64,000 nucleotides of DNA, from the NCBI GenBank assembly GCA_021821465.1, contig JAKACM010000008.1, positions 1 through 64,000 of the forward strand, in the 5' to 3' direction. Position numbers and translations under genes: made by a program. The notes under the pieces were generated by a model, which searched no databases, was not told the DNA's origin, and saw only the letters and a list, made by a program, of their open reading frames with translations. Of the stretch, positions 28,027-36,137 are shown one piece after another. Source of the DNA: Bacillota bacterium (GTDB taxonomy: Bacteria > Bacillota > Sulfobacillia > Sulfobacillales > Sulfobacillaceae). Within the stretch, counting starts at the first letter, position 1. Each line of letters starts with the position of its first letter.

Positions 28027-29280
28027 ATGCTCGTCTATGTACTGAATAGACACGGTCACCCATTGATGCCTTGCTCTCCCAGAAAGGCTCGCCTGCTGTT
28101 GAAAGAAGGTAAGGCTAGAGTCCTCCAACGGACTCCGTTCACTATCCAATTGCTCTATGGCAGTTCAGGCTATAAGCAGTCCGTTTCTCTTGGCGTGGAT
28201 GCGGGGACTAAACATATCGGTTTATCGGCAACCACCGAAAAGAAAGTGCTATTTGAAGCCGAAGTCATGCTGAGAACCGATATTCAGGAACTTCTTTCTA
28301 CCCGGCGTGAGTTCCGCCGATCAAGAAGAAACCGCAAAACACGTTATCGTAAGCTTCGGCTTCTGAATCGAAAGAGGCCAAAGGACTGGTTGGCTCCATC
28401 AATACAAAACAAGGTGGATACTCATGCCAAACTGGTAGAACAGGTCAAAAAGATTCTGCCCATCACCGACGTCACCGTCGAAGTGGCTCAATTCGATATT
28501 CAGAAGATCAAGAACCCTGACATTGCCGGGGTGGAGTACCAGCAAGGCGACCAGATGGGATTCTGGAATGTGCGGGAGTACGTGCTGTTTCGGGATAAGC
28601 ATATCTGCCAATTTTGCCAGGGCAAATCCCCGGATAAAGTGCTCAACGTTCATCACATCGAAAGCCGTAAAACGGGTGGGGATGCACCGGGCAACCTGAT
28701 CACCCTCTGCGATACCTGCCACGATAAGATCCACCGGGAAGGGATGGCCCATCTCTTTCAGCGGCGGCCAGACTCCTTCCGAGACGCTAGCCGCATGACG
28801 GTGATGCGGTGGTTTATCTATCGAGGGATCCAAGAGGTATTCCCGGATGCAAAACTAACCTATGGGTACATTACCAAGAACATCCGTATCCGAAACGGCC
28901 TAGAGAAGAGCCACAGGGTCGATGCGCGGTGTATTAGCGGGAATCCGTTGGCCGCTCCTCTTGCCACCACTCATCTCATCAAACAGGTACGGGGTCAGAA
29001 TCGGCAACTGCACAAGGCGATGATCCTCAAGGGAAGGGTTCGTAAAGCTCACAAGGCTCCGCGATACGTCTTGGGGTTCCAACTGTTCGATAAGGTACGG
29101 TACAACAGACAAGAGTGCTTTGTCTTTGGCCGGAGAGCAAGCGGTTACTTTGACCTTCGCTTGCTGGATGGGACAAAAATCTCTGTCGGAGTTAGTTGCA
29201 AAAAGATTACGCCACTAGAGTGCGCTTCAACACTCTTGATCCAAACCACGAAAGGAGGGAGCGGCGCTTCCTCGGCCTAA
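28027..29280 (+). CDS. iscB: IscB RNA-guided endonuclease
   Basis: A 417-residue nuclease of the IscB family, ancestor group of Cas9. Order of parts: PLMP motif at 12-15 (HPLMPCSPRKARLLL), RuvC-I with D58 in GVDAGTKHIGLS, an Arg-rich bridge helix at about 92-111, RuvC-II with E152 in VTVEVAQFDI, an HNH domain at about 190-237 with zinc-type Cys pairs (CQFC, CDTC), HH at 209-210 and N223, then RuvC-III with H296 and D299 in SHRVDARCIS, and a C-terminal target-recognition region. All catalytic residues seem present, so it may be active. The ATG has AAAGGAG nine bases upstream; an ATG three codons earlier is too close. Its stop lies in the loop of the right-end hairpin. Confidence 0.9.
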   Translation: MLVYVLNRHGHPLMPCSPRKARLLLKEGKARVLQRTPFTIQLLYGSSGYKQSVSLGVDAGTKHIGLSATTEKKVLFEAEVMLRTDIQELLSTRREFRRSRRNRKTRYRKLRLLNRKRPKDWLAPSIQNKVDTHAKLVEQVKKILPITDVTVEVAQFDIQKIKNPDIAGVEYQQGDQMGFWNVREYVLFRDKHICQFCQGKSPDKVLNVHHIESRKTGGDAPGNLITLCDTCHDKIHREGMAHLFQRRPDSFRDASRMTVMRWFIYRGIQEVFPDAKLTYGYITKNIRIRNGLEKSHRVDARCISGNPLAAPLATTHLIKQVRGQNRQLHKAMILKGRVRKAHKAPRYVLGFQLFDKVRYNRQECFVFGRRASGYFDLRLLDGTKISVGVSCKKITPLECASTLLIQTTKGGSGASSA

Positions 29281-29301
29281 AGGCCGGGATTTCCGCGCCG
29301 C
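29261..29301 (+). repeat. Right-end hairpin of the IscB element
   Basis: GCGGCGC at 29261-29267 pairs with GCGCCGC at 29295-29301, and CGGCC-TAAA-GGCCG forms an inner stem. IS605-family right ends carry such subterminal hairpins for transposase binding. It includes the iscB stop codon and ends nine bases before the ATG of the DsrE-like gene. Confidence 0.75.
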
Positions 29302-29309
29302 GATTTCTG

Positions 29310-29660
29310 ATGAATAATGCGCCAACTTTGGTCGTGCTCACCACAGGAAAGGAAGCATTTGTAAGGGCTAATGCCATATTACAGATGACATTAATGCTCC
29401 GAAAATTCGGTCAGAATCCCGTCGAATTGCTTGTATTGGGACCGGGCATTGAGATTCTTCGGTCTAACCAAAAGAATTCGCCGCTGTTTTCGCAGCAATT
29501 AGAGGCCATGAAAAAGGCGGGCATAGAAATTGCCGTCTGCGAACAATCCATGGAAAATTTAGGGCTTACCCCCGATCAAATGTTTGAAGCCACAATCGTC
29601 CGTGGTGGCGAGGAAGTTGCCCGTAGGATACAGGGCGGTTACACCATTCTCACATTCTAA
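29310..29660 (+). CDS. DsrE/DsrF-like family protein
   Basis: A 116-residue protein of the DsrE-like fold. Starting MNNAPTLVVLTTGKEAFVRA, it has the family pattern of an N-terminal strand and helix, the central LLVLGPGIEIL, and the end EVARRIQGGYTILTF. EIAVCEQSMENLGL contains a Cys at the position often reactive in sulfur-carrier members. Function unknown; sulfur transfer is possible. The ATG comes nine bases after the right-end hairpin of the IscB element and has no ribosome site of its own, so the element seems to have cut it from its leader. A terminator follows. Confidence 0.82.
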   Translation: MNNAPTLVVLTTGKEAFVRANAILQMTLMLRKFGQNPVELLVLGPGIEILRSNQKNSPLFSQQLEAMKKAGIEIAVCEQSMENLGLTPDQMFEATIVRGGEEVARRIQGGYTILTF

Positions 29661-29713
29661 TCGGTTTGGTTAGCGCCAGGCGAGCTTACTCGAACAAAAA
29701 GTCACAAATTCGG

Positions 29714-29747
29714 AAGAGGGAACCCGATTGAGGTTCCCTCTTTTTTA
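29714..29747 (+). terminator. Terminator after the DsrE-like gene
   Basis: AGAGGGAACC and GGTTCCCTCT form a 10-bp stem with a seven-base loop, followed by TTTTTT on the plus strand. It ends the DsrE transcript and stands against the convergent spoIIIA operon. Confidence 0.93.
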
Positions 29748-29764
29748 TATGGTGAACGGCCAAA

Positions 29765-30271
29765 TCACGATTTCGGCAGAATCACCACGTCTTGAGGTGG
29801 CAAGCTCGTAATTTCCGTAATAGTATTCGCGATCCGTCCGATTTGCTGGGAGTCCAGATGACTGGCACCCACCACCACCACTGCTTTGTTCTGGGTAATC
29901 GTCACCGCACTAAGAGGAAAACCCCGTGCCGACAAAAGGCCTTCGGTTTGTGTCTCGGCCTTAAGTTCCTGAGTGTCCCTGACCATTGTCGCCGTGGCCT
30001 GGTCCTTTGCGGACTGAGATATCGAGGGGTTCGTGGTCAAAGCCTTCAATGTAGCAATCTCCTCTGTCATAACCTGGTCACGGTGCATACGGTAATTGAC
30101 AAAATAGTTTTCCAAATTACTGACATTATGAGACGACTTTTTCTGGGAGGTAACGGTGGTGTATGCCGCAGCATTTGGAGATGGAGATGTGCGGTGATAG
30201 ACGACATAGCCCAATAAGACGGCCAATACTGTGACAAATGCTGCAAATCGTACAACTTGGGGACGGTTCAT
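29765..30271 (-). CDS. spoIIIAH: Stage III sporulation protein AH
   Basis: A 168-residue protein, last of the spoIIIA operon. One N-terminal membrane segment (about 8-25, FAAFVTVLAVLLGYVVY) is followed by a long polar stretch and a C-terminal ring-building YscJ/FliF-like domain (SAVTITQNKAVVVVGASHLD, then IGRIANTITEITSLPPQDVV). SpoIIIAH in the mother cell binds SpoIIQ of the forespore to form the channel between them. GAGAGGAGAG precedes the ATG. Confidence 0.9.
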   Translation of the reverse strand: MNRPQVVRFAAFVTVLAVLLGYVVYHRTSPSPNAAAYTTVTSQKKSSHNVSNLENYFVNYRMHRDQVMTEEIATLKALTTNPSISQSAKDQATATMVRDTQELKAETQTEGLLSARGFPLSAVTITQNKAVVVVGASHLDSQQIGRIANTITEITSLPPQDVVILPKS

Positions 30272-30305
30272 GTTTTTTCTCTCCTCTCAATATCCGTAAT
30301 CGTTA

Positions 30306-30818
30306 TTACGCTTGGGGCAGAATAAGTACTTGATAAGGTTGGACTTGCAACAAAGTCTCAACAGCCTGGGCCAGTTCGGCCCTAACCAACGGATTGCGAG
30401 CAGCGGGTGTGACCACCACCACCCCTTGGACCGCCGGGCCTATTTCATCCAAGGGCACTACCGCTTCTCCTGAATTGGTTGTGATAACAACCGGAGAAGA
30501 ACCTTGAGAATTGGCATTGGATGACGCATACTGTGAGGTCATGCTGCGGCTGAGAGTCACGGCTACCGAGACTCCGTGCACTTGGGGAATAGCCTGTAAA
30601 ATCTGACGCAATTGCTGGGATATTGCTTGTTCCTGCTGGATTAATGGCCCCTTGGTCGTGGACTTTTGAGAGGAATGGGGGGGCGAAGGAACCGAAGGAC
30701 CGAAACTGCCGAATCCCAGCAAAAGCACCCCCAACAGGCCAATGCCAACCAGTCGATACAATTGGGGACGGTCCTGGCTGGATATCTTTTTCCACCACTC
30801 TTGAAAATTACTGGCCAT
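30306..30818 (-). CDS. spoIIIAG: Stage III sporulation protein AG
   Basis: A 170-residue protein with one membrane segment (about 22-40, LVGIGLLGVLLLGFGSF) and a C-terminal ring-building domain (QILQAIPQVHGVSVAVTLSR and VRAELAQAVETLLQVQPYQV). In B. subtilis SpoIIIAG makes a large ring in the mother-cell to forespore channel. AAAGGAG lies nine bases before the ATG. Confidence 0.9.
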   Translation of the reverse strand: MASNFQEWWKKISSQDRPQLYRLVGIGLLGVLLLGFGSFGPSVPSPPHSSQKSTTKGPLIQQEQAISQQLRQILQAIPQVHGVSVAVTLSRSMTSQYASSNANSQGSSPVVITTNSGEAVVPLDEIGPAVQGVVVVTPAARNPLVRAELAQAVETLLQVQPYQVLILPQA

Positions 30819-30863
30819 GACTTCTGTTCTCCTTTAAGGTTGTCGGGCAACCTACCATGATAT

Positions 30864-31349
30864 TTATCCGGGCTTGGAACCGGACGAGTGGCCCTGAACA
30901 ACCACTCGGACAGTGATTTGATTTTGGTTGTGGCCGGTTGTCACCGCGAGGGCTGCCTGAATATATTTACTGAGAGTGTTTGATGAAATCGGCGACCGCG
31001 TCTTGACATAAGCCTCATAATGACCGGGGCTGATATAACTTACGTGACAAGAGACGACCTGGGGATAATCGAGCACCATTGCCTCGGCTTGGCCCAGCTG
31101 TTCTTGTTGTACAACCGTCTGAAAATTGCCGCTGTTTCCCAGACCCATTCCCGTCATCTGAGCCGGGGTGTTTTCTAATCGGTGTATCAACCCCCACACC
31201 GGAGATATCATCGCGAGCAGCAATACCAAACCGACAATCAATCCCGCATATCTTTTCAAATCACCCTTGGGCAAAAGAAATTGAACCAGATTTCCCAAAA
31301 GCACAATAATTATGAGAGATTTCACCCACTGTCCAATCAGCGCCATCAT
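30864..31349 (-). CDS. spoIIIAF: Stage III sporulation protein AF
   Basis: A 161-residue protein with two N-terminal membrane segments (about 10-27 and 37-55, LIIIVLLGNLVQFLLP and AGLIVGLVLLLAMISPVWG) and a soluble C-terminal alpha/beta domain. The pattern and place in the operon identify SpoIIIAF. The ATG follows the spoIIIAE TAA directly, so translation is coupled; its own ribosome site is weak. Confidence 0.9.
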   Translation of the reverse strand: MMALIGQWVKSLIIIVLLGNLVQFLLPKGDLKRYAGLIVGLVLLLAMISPVWGLIHRLENTPAQMTGMGLGNSGNFQTVVQQEQLGQAEAMVLDYPQVVSCHVSYISPGHYEAYVKTRSPISSNTLSKYIQAALAVTTGHNQNQITVRVVVQGHSSGSKPG

Positions 31350-32513
31350 TTACAGTCCCGCTCCGTTGGATGCTGTGAGGACCACGGTAATCATTAGAAA
31401 GAACATCAAAGCTACGGACCCCGTTACGGCCAAGAGCCATCCTACGGCACTCGCCATCGTTTCCAAGGTTTTATTGACTCCCGCTACTCCTAAGGGCTCC
31501 GTAGCGGCTGCGCCCAAACGGTATAAAACCATCATGATAAAGAGCTTGATCAAGGGAAAGGCCACCAACACAATGATGGTTAAGGCTCCGACTACCGACA
31601 CGGCATTTTTTAACAGCAGGGAAGACCCTAAGACAGCTTCCATGGCATCCGAAAAGGCTTTACCGACCACCGGCACAAAGGTATTAGCCAAAAATTTTCC
31701 TGTGCGCAAACTCACCCCGTCGGCAACAGAACCGGCAGATCCCTCCACCGCCATCACCCCCAAAAACAATGTCATTAATCCACCCAATAAGGTCAGACCG
31801 GTCTGTCTGAGCAGCAAAGCCAAGTTCTTGAGGGAAAAATGAGGAAGCCAGTGCCCTACCAAATCAATAATGGTCGCCAAGAGAACCAAGGGCAGAACCC
31901 AGGACCGTGTCAGAACAGCAACCATATTGACCGTCAACATCATAATGGGGTGAAAAATTCCAGCCGATGCCACTTCGCCACTTCCTGCCATGAGCACAAC
32001 CAGGAGCGGAATGATGGATTGCATCAGATGCACCAAATCACCCAACAGATGATGCACCATCGATAACGCCACACCAAAGGAATGGAGAGCAATCAATATC
32101 AACGCGGAGACGATCGCCATTTGGGCCAATTCGGCCAGGTTTCCCGAGGCATCAATCGATTCGGATAGTCTGGAGAGAATCGCAGCCAACACCGACAAGA
32201 GAAAGATGACGCCCAAAACCCGGCCTTCCTGGGCCAAGTCCCCCCCAATGGCTTGCCCTATGGCAGAAAACAACGCATTTAAGGGAAAGGGATTCTTATG
32301 ATGGAGAAGCGCTGACACAATTTCCGAGACGGTCGGCACGTGGATTTGAGGATAGGGGTTGACCAGTTGCGAAACTTGATGATCTAAGGACTGGGTGTTG
32401 ATACTTTGGGCTTGGCGCGCTACGAGGGTATTAACCGATTGAGCGAAGACACCCGGCGAAAACCATCCAATGATTCCCATCGCCAAAATAACGACCCAAA
32501 TGCCCTTGCGCAT
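31350..32513 (-). CDS. spoIIIAE: Stage III sporulation protein AE
   Basis: A 387-residue membrane protein with an N-terminal signal-like segment, a polar stretch (about 30-80) and about seven further hydrophobic segments. It contains TFVPVVGKAFSDAMEAVLGS and LGAAATEPLGVAGVNKTLET, typical of SpoIIIAE. It is thought to be part of the channel base. The ATG is preferred over a GTG three codons upstream because of the position of GAGGGG. Confidence 0.92.
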   Translation of the reverse strand: MRKGIWVVILAMGIIGWFSPGVFAQSVNTLVARQAQSINTQSLDHQVSQLVNPYPQIHVPTVSEIVSALLHHKNPFPLNALFSAIGQAIGGDLAQEGRVLGVIFLLSVLAAILSRLSESIDASGNLAELAQMAIVSALILIALHSFGVALSMVHHLLGDLVHLMQSIIPLLVVLMAGSGEVASAGIFHPIMMLTVNMVAVLTRSWVLPLVLLATIIDLVGHWLPHFSLKNLALLLRQTGLTLLGGLMTLFLGVMAVEGSAGSVADGVSLRTGKFLANTFVPVVGKAFSDAMEAVLGSSLLLKNAVSVVGALTIIVLVAFPLIKLFIMMVLYRLGAAATEPLGVAGVNKTLETMASAVGWLLAVTGSVALMFFLMITVVLTASNGAGL

Positions 32514-32525
32514 GTCCTCCACCCC

Positions 32526-32918
32526 TCACGAAGGAATCATTTTCAAGACCGTTTGCAAAATTGCACTGACCAAAGGCAAAGCGAGGGCTAAAATGATGAT
32601 CTTGGCGCCGACTTCAATTCGCCACCCGATTCCCGCTTCTCCCGAATCATTCGCAATATTGGCTGCAAAGGTTGCCAGGTAAGCAATTCCGATGACCTTT
32701 AACAGTAATCCCAGATACAAGCCTTTAATCTTAACCTGGTTCACGACTTGCAAAATACCTGACAAGACATGGGATAAGGGGTTGAGCAGCAAAAGAAGCA
32801 AGGCCACTCCAATTCCCAGGCGCAAAATAACCCCGATATCCCGGCGTTCCTCTCGGATGATCACCAAGAAAACGGTTCCGATAATGCCGAGGACAACCAG
32901 CTTGAGGAGGATTTGCAA
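32526..32918 (-). CDS. spoIIIAD: Stage III sporulation protein AD
   Basis: A 130-residue membrane protein with about four hydrophobic segments. The segment GLYLGLLLKVIGIAYLATFA then DSGEAGIGWRIEVGAKIIIL is the SpoIIIAD signature. It resembles SpoIIIAC, and the two probably arose by duplication. Confidence 0.92.
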   Translation of the reverse strand: MQILLKLVVLGIIGTVFLVIIREERRDIGVILRLGIGVALLLLLLNPLSHVLSGILQVVNQVKIKGLYLGLLLKVIGIAYLATFAANIANDSGEAGIGWRIEVGAKIIILALALPLVSAILQTVLKMIPS

Positions 32919-32934
32919 CGGCTCCCTCTCCTTT

Positions 32935-33135
32935 TTACAGGTTAAACAGGGTACGTACGGTATTAAAGAGCTGCTGAACTTCCCGGAGGACCAAAAGAAA
33001 TCCCACGGCTACACCAGCCAATGCAACCAGTTGTCCCCATTCCTTCCGGTCCAGCCGTTCCAAAACGCTGTATGCTACCGTCACAAGAATGCCAATGCCT
33101 GCAAGGCGCACGATTAAATCAATATTGCTCGTCAT
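32935..33135 (-). CDS. spoIIIAC: Stage III sporulation protein AC
   Basis: A 66-residue protein with two hydrophobic segments (about 8-24 and 36-50). The N-terminal half LIVRLAGIGILVTVAYSVLE and the loop LDRKEWGQLVALAGV are typical of SpoIIIAC. It lies between spoIIIAB and spoIIIAD in the usual order. Confidence 0.92.
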   Translation of the reverse strand: MTSNIDLIVRLAGIGILVTVAYSVLERLDRKEWGQLVALAGVAVGFLLVLREVQQLFNTVRTLFNL

Positions 33136-33152
33136 ATCTTCACTCCATTTGC

Positions 33153-33653
33153 TCAGATAAGAACGACCACGATGGCAACACCGGTCAAAGACACTAAGAC
33201 TTCAAGCATCCGTGCCGTTTTTAATCCTTGCGTCCTGGCTTCAACAAGTTGCCGTGCCAATTCCTCATGAGTCCCTTGCATATAGTCGAGTTCATAATCC
33301 ACCGAGGATTTCCCGATCACCTGAGCCAAGTTTCCCCAGATTTCCCGGTCTTTGTCCCAAAGACCGGGAACACGATTGAGGGCGTTATGAAAAGCCGTCG
33401 GAAAATCGTCCTCGTGATCCATAATTTGCTGAGACAAATACTGCGCCATGGGTCCGTAGGCCGGATAGGAGAGGCTGGCCCGTAAAAAAGCCTCGGTGAG
33501 GACACGTCGATGCCAGCCAATTTCCGAACGCAACTGATCGAGCAAGCCAAGGCCTTGCTCCAGACATTTGATTCGCTGACGATAAGGATCGGCCAATGAC
33601 CGTCCCAACCACCATCCCGCCAAGACCACCAGCAAGGCACCGATCACTTTCAT
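33153..33653 (-). CDS. spoIIIAB: Stage III sporulation protein AB
   Basis: A 166-residue protein resembling type II secretion GspF proteins. It has an N-terminal membrane segment (about 3-20), an amphipathic helical body with LEQGLGLLDQLRSEIGWHRR, and a C-terminal segment VLVSLTGVAIVVVLI. The ATG overlaps the spoIIIAA stop as ATGA; the start five codons earlier is inside spoIIIAA. Confidence 0.92.
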   Translation of the reverse strand: MKVIGALLVVLAGWWLGRSLADPYRQRIKCLEQGLGLLDQLRSEIGWHRRVLTEAFLRASLSYPAYGPMAQYLSQQIMDHEDDFPTAFHNALNRVPGLWDKDREIWGNLAQVIGKSSVDYELDYMQGTHEELARQLVEARTQGLKTARMLEVLVSLTGVAIVVVLI

Positions 33654-34558
33654 GACGCATCTCGCCAAACCCTTTGACGGTTATGCCAGATTTCTTGAAT
33701 GACTCCCGGGGGTCCGAGATTTTTAAGAATCACCACCGAGTCAAAAATATCCGGCAAAGATAAACCCCCTTGCTCCTTGCGGCGCACATGTTCATAAGTG
33801 CCGGCATGAACACTGGCAACGACTTTTACCCCTGTATGTAGAGCATGGCTCACCGCAGGAAAATCCTCTGCATCACCCAGTTCGTCCACGACAACCCGGT
33901 CCGGGCCCAAGGTTCGGGTCGCCAAGTTCATACCGTCCGCCTTGGACCACCCGTCCAAAACATCGATATGCACACCCAAATCAAACCCATAGTGCCCTCC
34001 ATGGTACGCCGCCAATTCCGACCGCTCGTCAATCACCGTAACGCGCTCTGCATTTTCGCTGAACCAGCGAATCAAATCCCGCAAAAGGGTGGTTTTACCG
34101 CTACGCGGGGGACCCGCGACGAGTATGGATCCCAGATCTAGCTCTTGCTCGTGAAATATCTCTATCAGTGCCTGCGCCGATCCCTCAACATTGCGCGCAC
34201 GACGAAAATTCAATCCGGAAATATCCGTCATGGTTACGATGTCTTTGTCCTTCCATACAGCTTTTCCGGCGACTCCGACACGGTGACCTCCGGGCAATGT
34301 CAGAAATCCTTGACGCAACTCCTGCGTACGGGCATACAAAGAATGTTCGGCGATAATAGCGATGATGTGGTCCAAATCGCTTTGCCGCACCCTCCGCAAC
34401 TGATTTTCGACACGCAAGGGTACCGTGTCCGTCGTACCATAGCAATAAACAGGACGATCCAGCCGAAACCGTACTTCTTCCAACCAATCCAGGAATTTAT
34501 CAGGCAACGCCAAAACGGCGGTCCTCCATGGGTTAGGAAGATATATCCAAGGTTCCAT
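33650..34558 (-). CDS. spoIIIAA: Stage III sporulation protein AA, ATPase
   Basis: A 302-residue ATPase related to type II/IV secretion ATPases. Walker A is GPPRSGKTTLLRDL (near residue 148), Walker B is VVVDELGDAEDF, and SVHAGTYEHVRRKEQGG follows. It drives the SpoIIIA channel from the mother-cell side. The operon spoIIIAA to AH is complete and in canonical order. The ATG with AGGAG ten bases upstream is preferred to an in-frame ATG seven codons earlier. Confidence 0.95.
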   Translation of the reverse strand: MEPWIYLPNPWRTAVLALPDKFLDWLEEVRFRLDRPVYCYGTTDTVPLRVENQLRRVRQSDLDHIIAIIAEHSLYARTQELRQGFLTLPGGHRVGVAGKAVWKDKDIVTMTDISGLNFRRARNVEGSAQALIEIFHEQELDLGSILVAGPPRSGKTTLLRDLIRWFSENAERVTVIDERSELAAYHGGHYGFDLGVHIDVLDGWSKADGMNLATRTLGPDRVVVDELGDAEDFPAVSHALHTGVKVVASVHAGTYEHVRRKEQGGLSLPDIFDSVVILKNLGPPGVIQEIWHNRQRVWRDAS

Positions 34559-34647
34559 CGTTCTCTCACTCCTGTTCATTCACTGGATCTCAATTCCAGT
34601 TGTTTGATGTTTATGGGAGTCGTAGACAAGTTATGCCAAGGAAAGTT

Positions 34648-34680
34648 CAAAAGCCCACGGCCTATTGGCTGCGGGCTTCG
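34648..34680 (-). terminator. Possible terminator before the spoIIIA operon
   Basis: On the minus strand AAGCCCGCAGCC-AATA-GGCCGTGGGCTT forms a 12-bp stem with mismatches, followed by a short TTTTG. It follows the CD1247-type gene by 25 bases and would isolate spoIIIA, which needs a mother-cell promoter of its own in the next 90 bases. Confidence 0.65.
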
Positions 34681-34705
34681 TGGCTATCAAATGCAAAAAC
34701 GAATG

Positions 34706-35218
34706 CTAGCGATAAAATCTGCTCATGTCTTCATCGTCATCGGATTCTTCCATGATGATGAAATCTTCGTCACTGTCAAAGATCACATTGCCGCAATGAG
34801 GACAGGACAACTGAATGCCATCTTGGTTGAAAAGTCTATGATTGTAAGACGACTCCTGATGACACACAGGACATTCCAGGGCAATATAAGAAGGGTTTTT
34901 TTCATCACGACCGTTTATAAACGTCTCATCCCTCGATATAGTGTCCCCGTCCCACTCAAAGTCGTTCGTAACGTCTTCATCATCGTCATCATCGTCCTGA
35001 TACACTTCTTCTTCTACATCAAGCAAATCCCCATCCAGTTCCTCGAGAAAATCTTCGATTTCGGCTTGATTCACGGCGACTTCTTCCACATCCAGCGCCA
35101 AATCTCTCAACACACCAATCATCTCTTCAATAATTTTTCCTTCGCGACTTTTAGAACCCACGTCGTAGCGCTCGGCCAAGCCGACCAACTGTGAAACTCT
35201 GCGTCGAAGATCTGCCAC
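34706..35218 (-). CDS. CD1247-type protein with C-terminal zinc ribbon
   Basis: A 170-residue soluble protein. The N-terminal 60 residues (MADLRRRVSQLVGLAERYD and LRDLALDVEEVAVNQAEIED) match the CD1247 N-terminal domain found between efp and spoIIIAA in Clostridia. Then comes a very acidic linker (runs of Asp/Glu), and a zinc ribbon CPVC...CPHC at about residues 115-142. Function unknown; nucleic acid or protein binding is likely from the ribbon. The GTG start has AGGAGG eight bases upstream. Confidence 0.85.
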   Translation of the reverse strand: MADLRRRVSQLVGLAERYDVGSKSREGKIIEEMIGVLRDLALDVEEVAVNQAEIEDFLEELDGDLLDVEEEVYQDDDDDDEDVTNDFEWDGDTISRDETFINGRDEKNPSYIALECPVCHQESSYNHRLFNQDGIQLSCPHCGNVIFDSDEDFIIMEESDDDEDMSRFYR

Positions 35219-35292
35219 CGATCACACCTCCTCCTTAGACCTTCCTTAGACCTTACACTCGATACTATCTCCGGAGCGGAACATTTTCATGT

Positions 35293-35318
35293 AAAAAAAA
35301 GACTGGGATTACTCCCAG
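35293..35318 (-). terminator. Terminator of efp
   Basis: On the minus strand CTGGGA-GTAA-TCCCAG is followed by TC and eight Ts. It lies 27 bases beyond the efp stop. Confidence 0.93.
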
Positions 35319-35344
35319 CCTTTGAAAGGTCTAAACTCTGTGGT

Positions 35345-35902
35345 TTAAGCACGACCTAAGTACTGCCCCGTTCGTGTATCCACCGAAATCATTTCTCCTT
35401 GTTCCACAAATAAGGGTACTTTAACCACCGCACCCGTTTCCAATTTAGCCGGCTTAGTACCTCCGGCAGCGGTGTCCCCTTTAAATCCCGGTTCCGTTTC
35501 CACAATCTGAAGATCCACACTGTTGGGAAGATCCACGCCGATACTGGTATTTTTGTACAGCATGACGTAACAGGTCATATTCTCTTTCAAAAAACGTACA
35601 CCCTCACCAATATCCGCGCTATGCAGGGTCAATTGCTCAAAGGTTTCCGTGTCCATAAACGTGTAATCGTCTCCGGTACTATATAAAAACTGCATTTCGC
35701 GTTTTTCAACACGTGCCGCCGACACTCTTTCCCCAGCGTTAAAGGTGCGATCGACGACACCGCCCGTTTGCAAGTTTTTCAGCTTAGTGCGAACAAAGGC
35801 CGAACCCTTTCCGGGTTTCACATGCTGAAACTCAATGACCTGATAAAGAACCCCGTCTAACTCGATTGTGACGCCATTGCGAAAATCGTTAGAAGAAATC
35901 AC
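35345..35902 (-). CDS. efp: Elongation factor P
   Basis: A 185-residue, three-domain EF-P that rescues ribosomes stalled at polyproline. Domain I has [20 protein letters not shown] with the Lys at the tip of the loop; domain III ends with [20 protein letters not shown] and YLGRA. The start is the GTG that gives [11 protein letters not shown], the usual N-terminus, with AGGAG eleven bases upstream; a GTG four codons earlier overlaps that site. Confidence 0.96.
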   Translation of the reverse strand: MISSNDFRNGVTIELDGVLYQVIEFQHVKPGKGSAFVRTKLKNLQTGGVVDRTFNAGERVSAARVEKREMQFLYSTGDDYTFMDTETFEQLTLHSADIGEGVRFLKENMTCYVMLYKNTSIGVDLPNSVDLQIVETEPGFKGDTAAGGTKPAKLETGAVVKVPLFVEQGEMISVDTRTGQYLGRA

Positions 35903-36137
35903 CGCTAAAATCACTCCTATCCCAACTCACATCTGAATCTCTGATTGCGGTTCCCATAGACTTTATTTCTCTTTAACCCCTTAATTGGTCGCCATCCCCT
36001 TCATAGATCATGGTCTCGTCTCTCGCGAGATCTCAAGAGGCGGCCCTTCAACGGGTCTACTGGGTTAAATAATTTGCACTCAGTGCCGTAAGCCAATTAG
36101 TCGGCATCTCACGACTAAAACTTCAGAGCATTCTCCT

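Larger units (their letters stand above)
27800..29301 (+). mobile_element. IscB-type IS200/IS605-related element (no transposase)
   Basis: A plus-strand unit inside an otherwise minus-strand block: a structured RNA region, an iscB gene, and a strong GCGGCGC...GCGCCGC hairpin at 29261-29301 like the right end of IS605-family elements. No tnpA is present, so it would need transposase supplied in trans. The left limit is put at the start of the structured RNA; the exact ends are estimates. It lies between accC and spoIIIAH, where accB is in Bacillus. Confidence 0.72.

Noticed and set aside
34145-35194. A 349-codon plus-strand open frame opposite spoIIIAA and the CD1247-type gene
   Set aside because: It lies wholly antisense to well-supported genes and the gap between them, has no family motifs and no good ribosome site; its length comes from the codon use of the opposite strand.
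36013-36026. TCTCGCGAGA palindrome upstream of efp
   Set aside because: Short, single and not positioned against a clear promoter; too little to call an operator.
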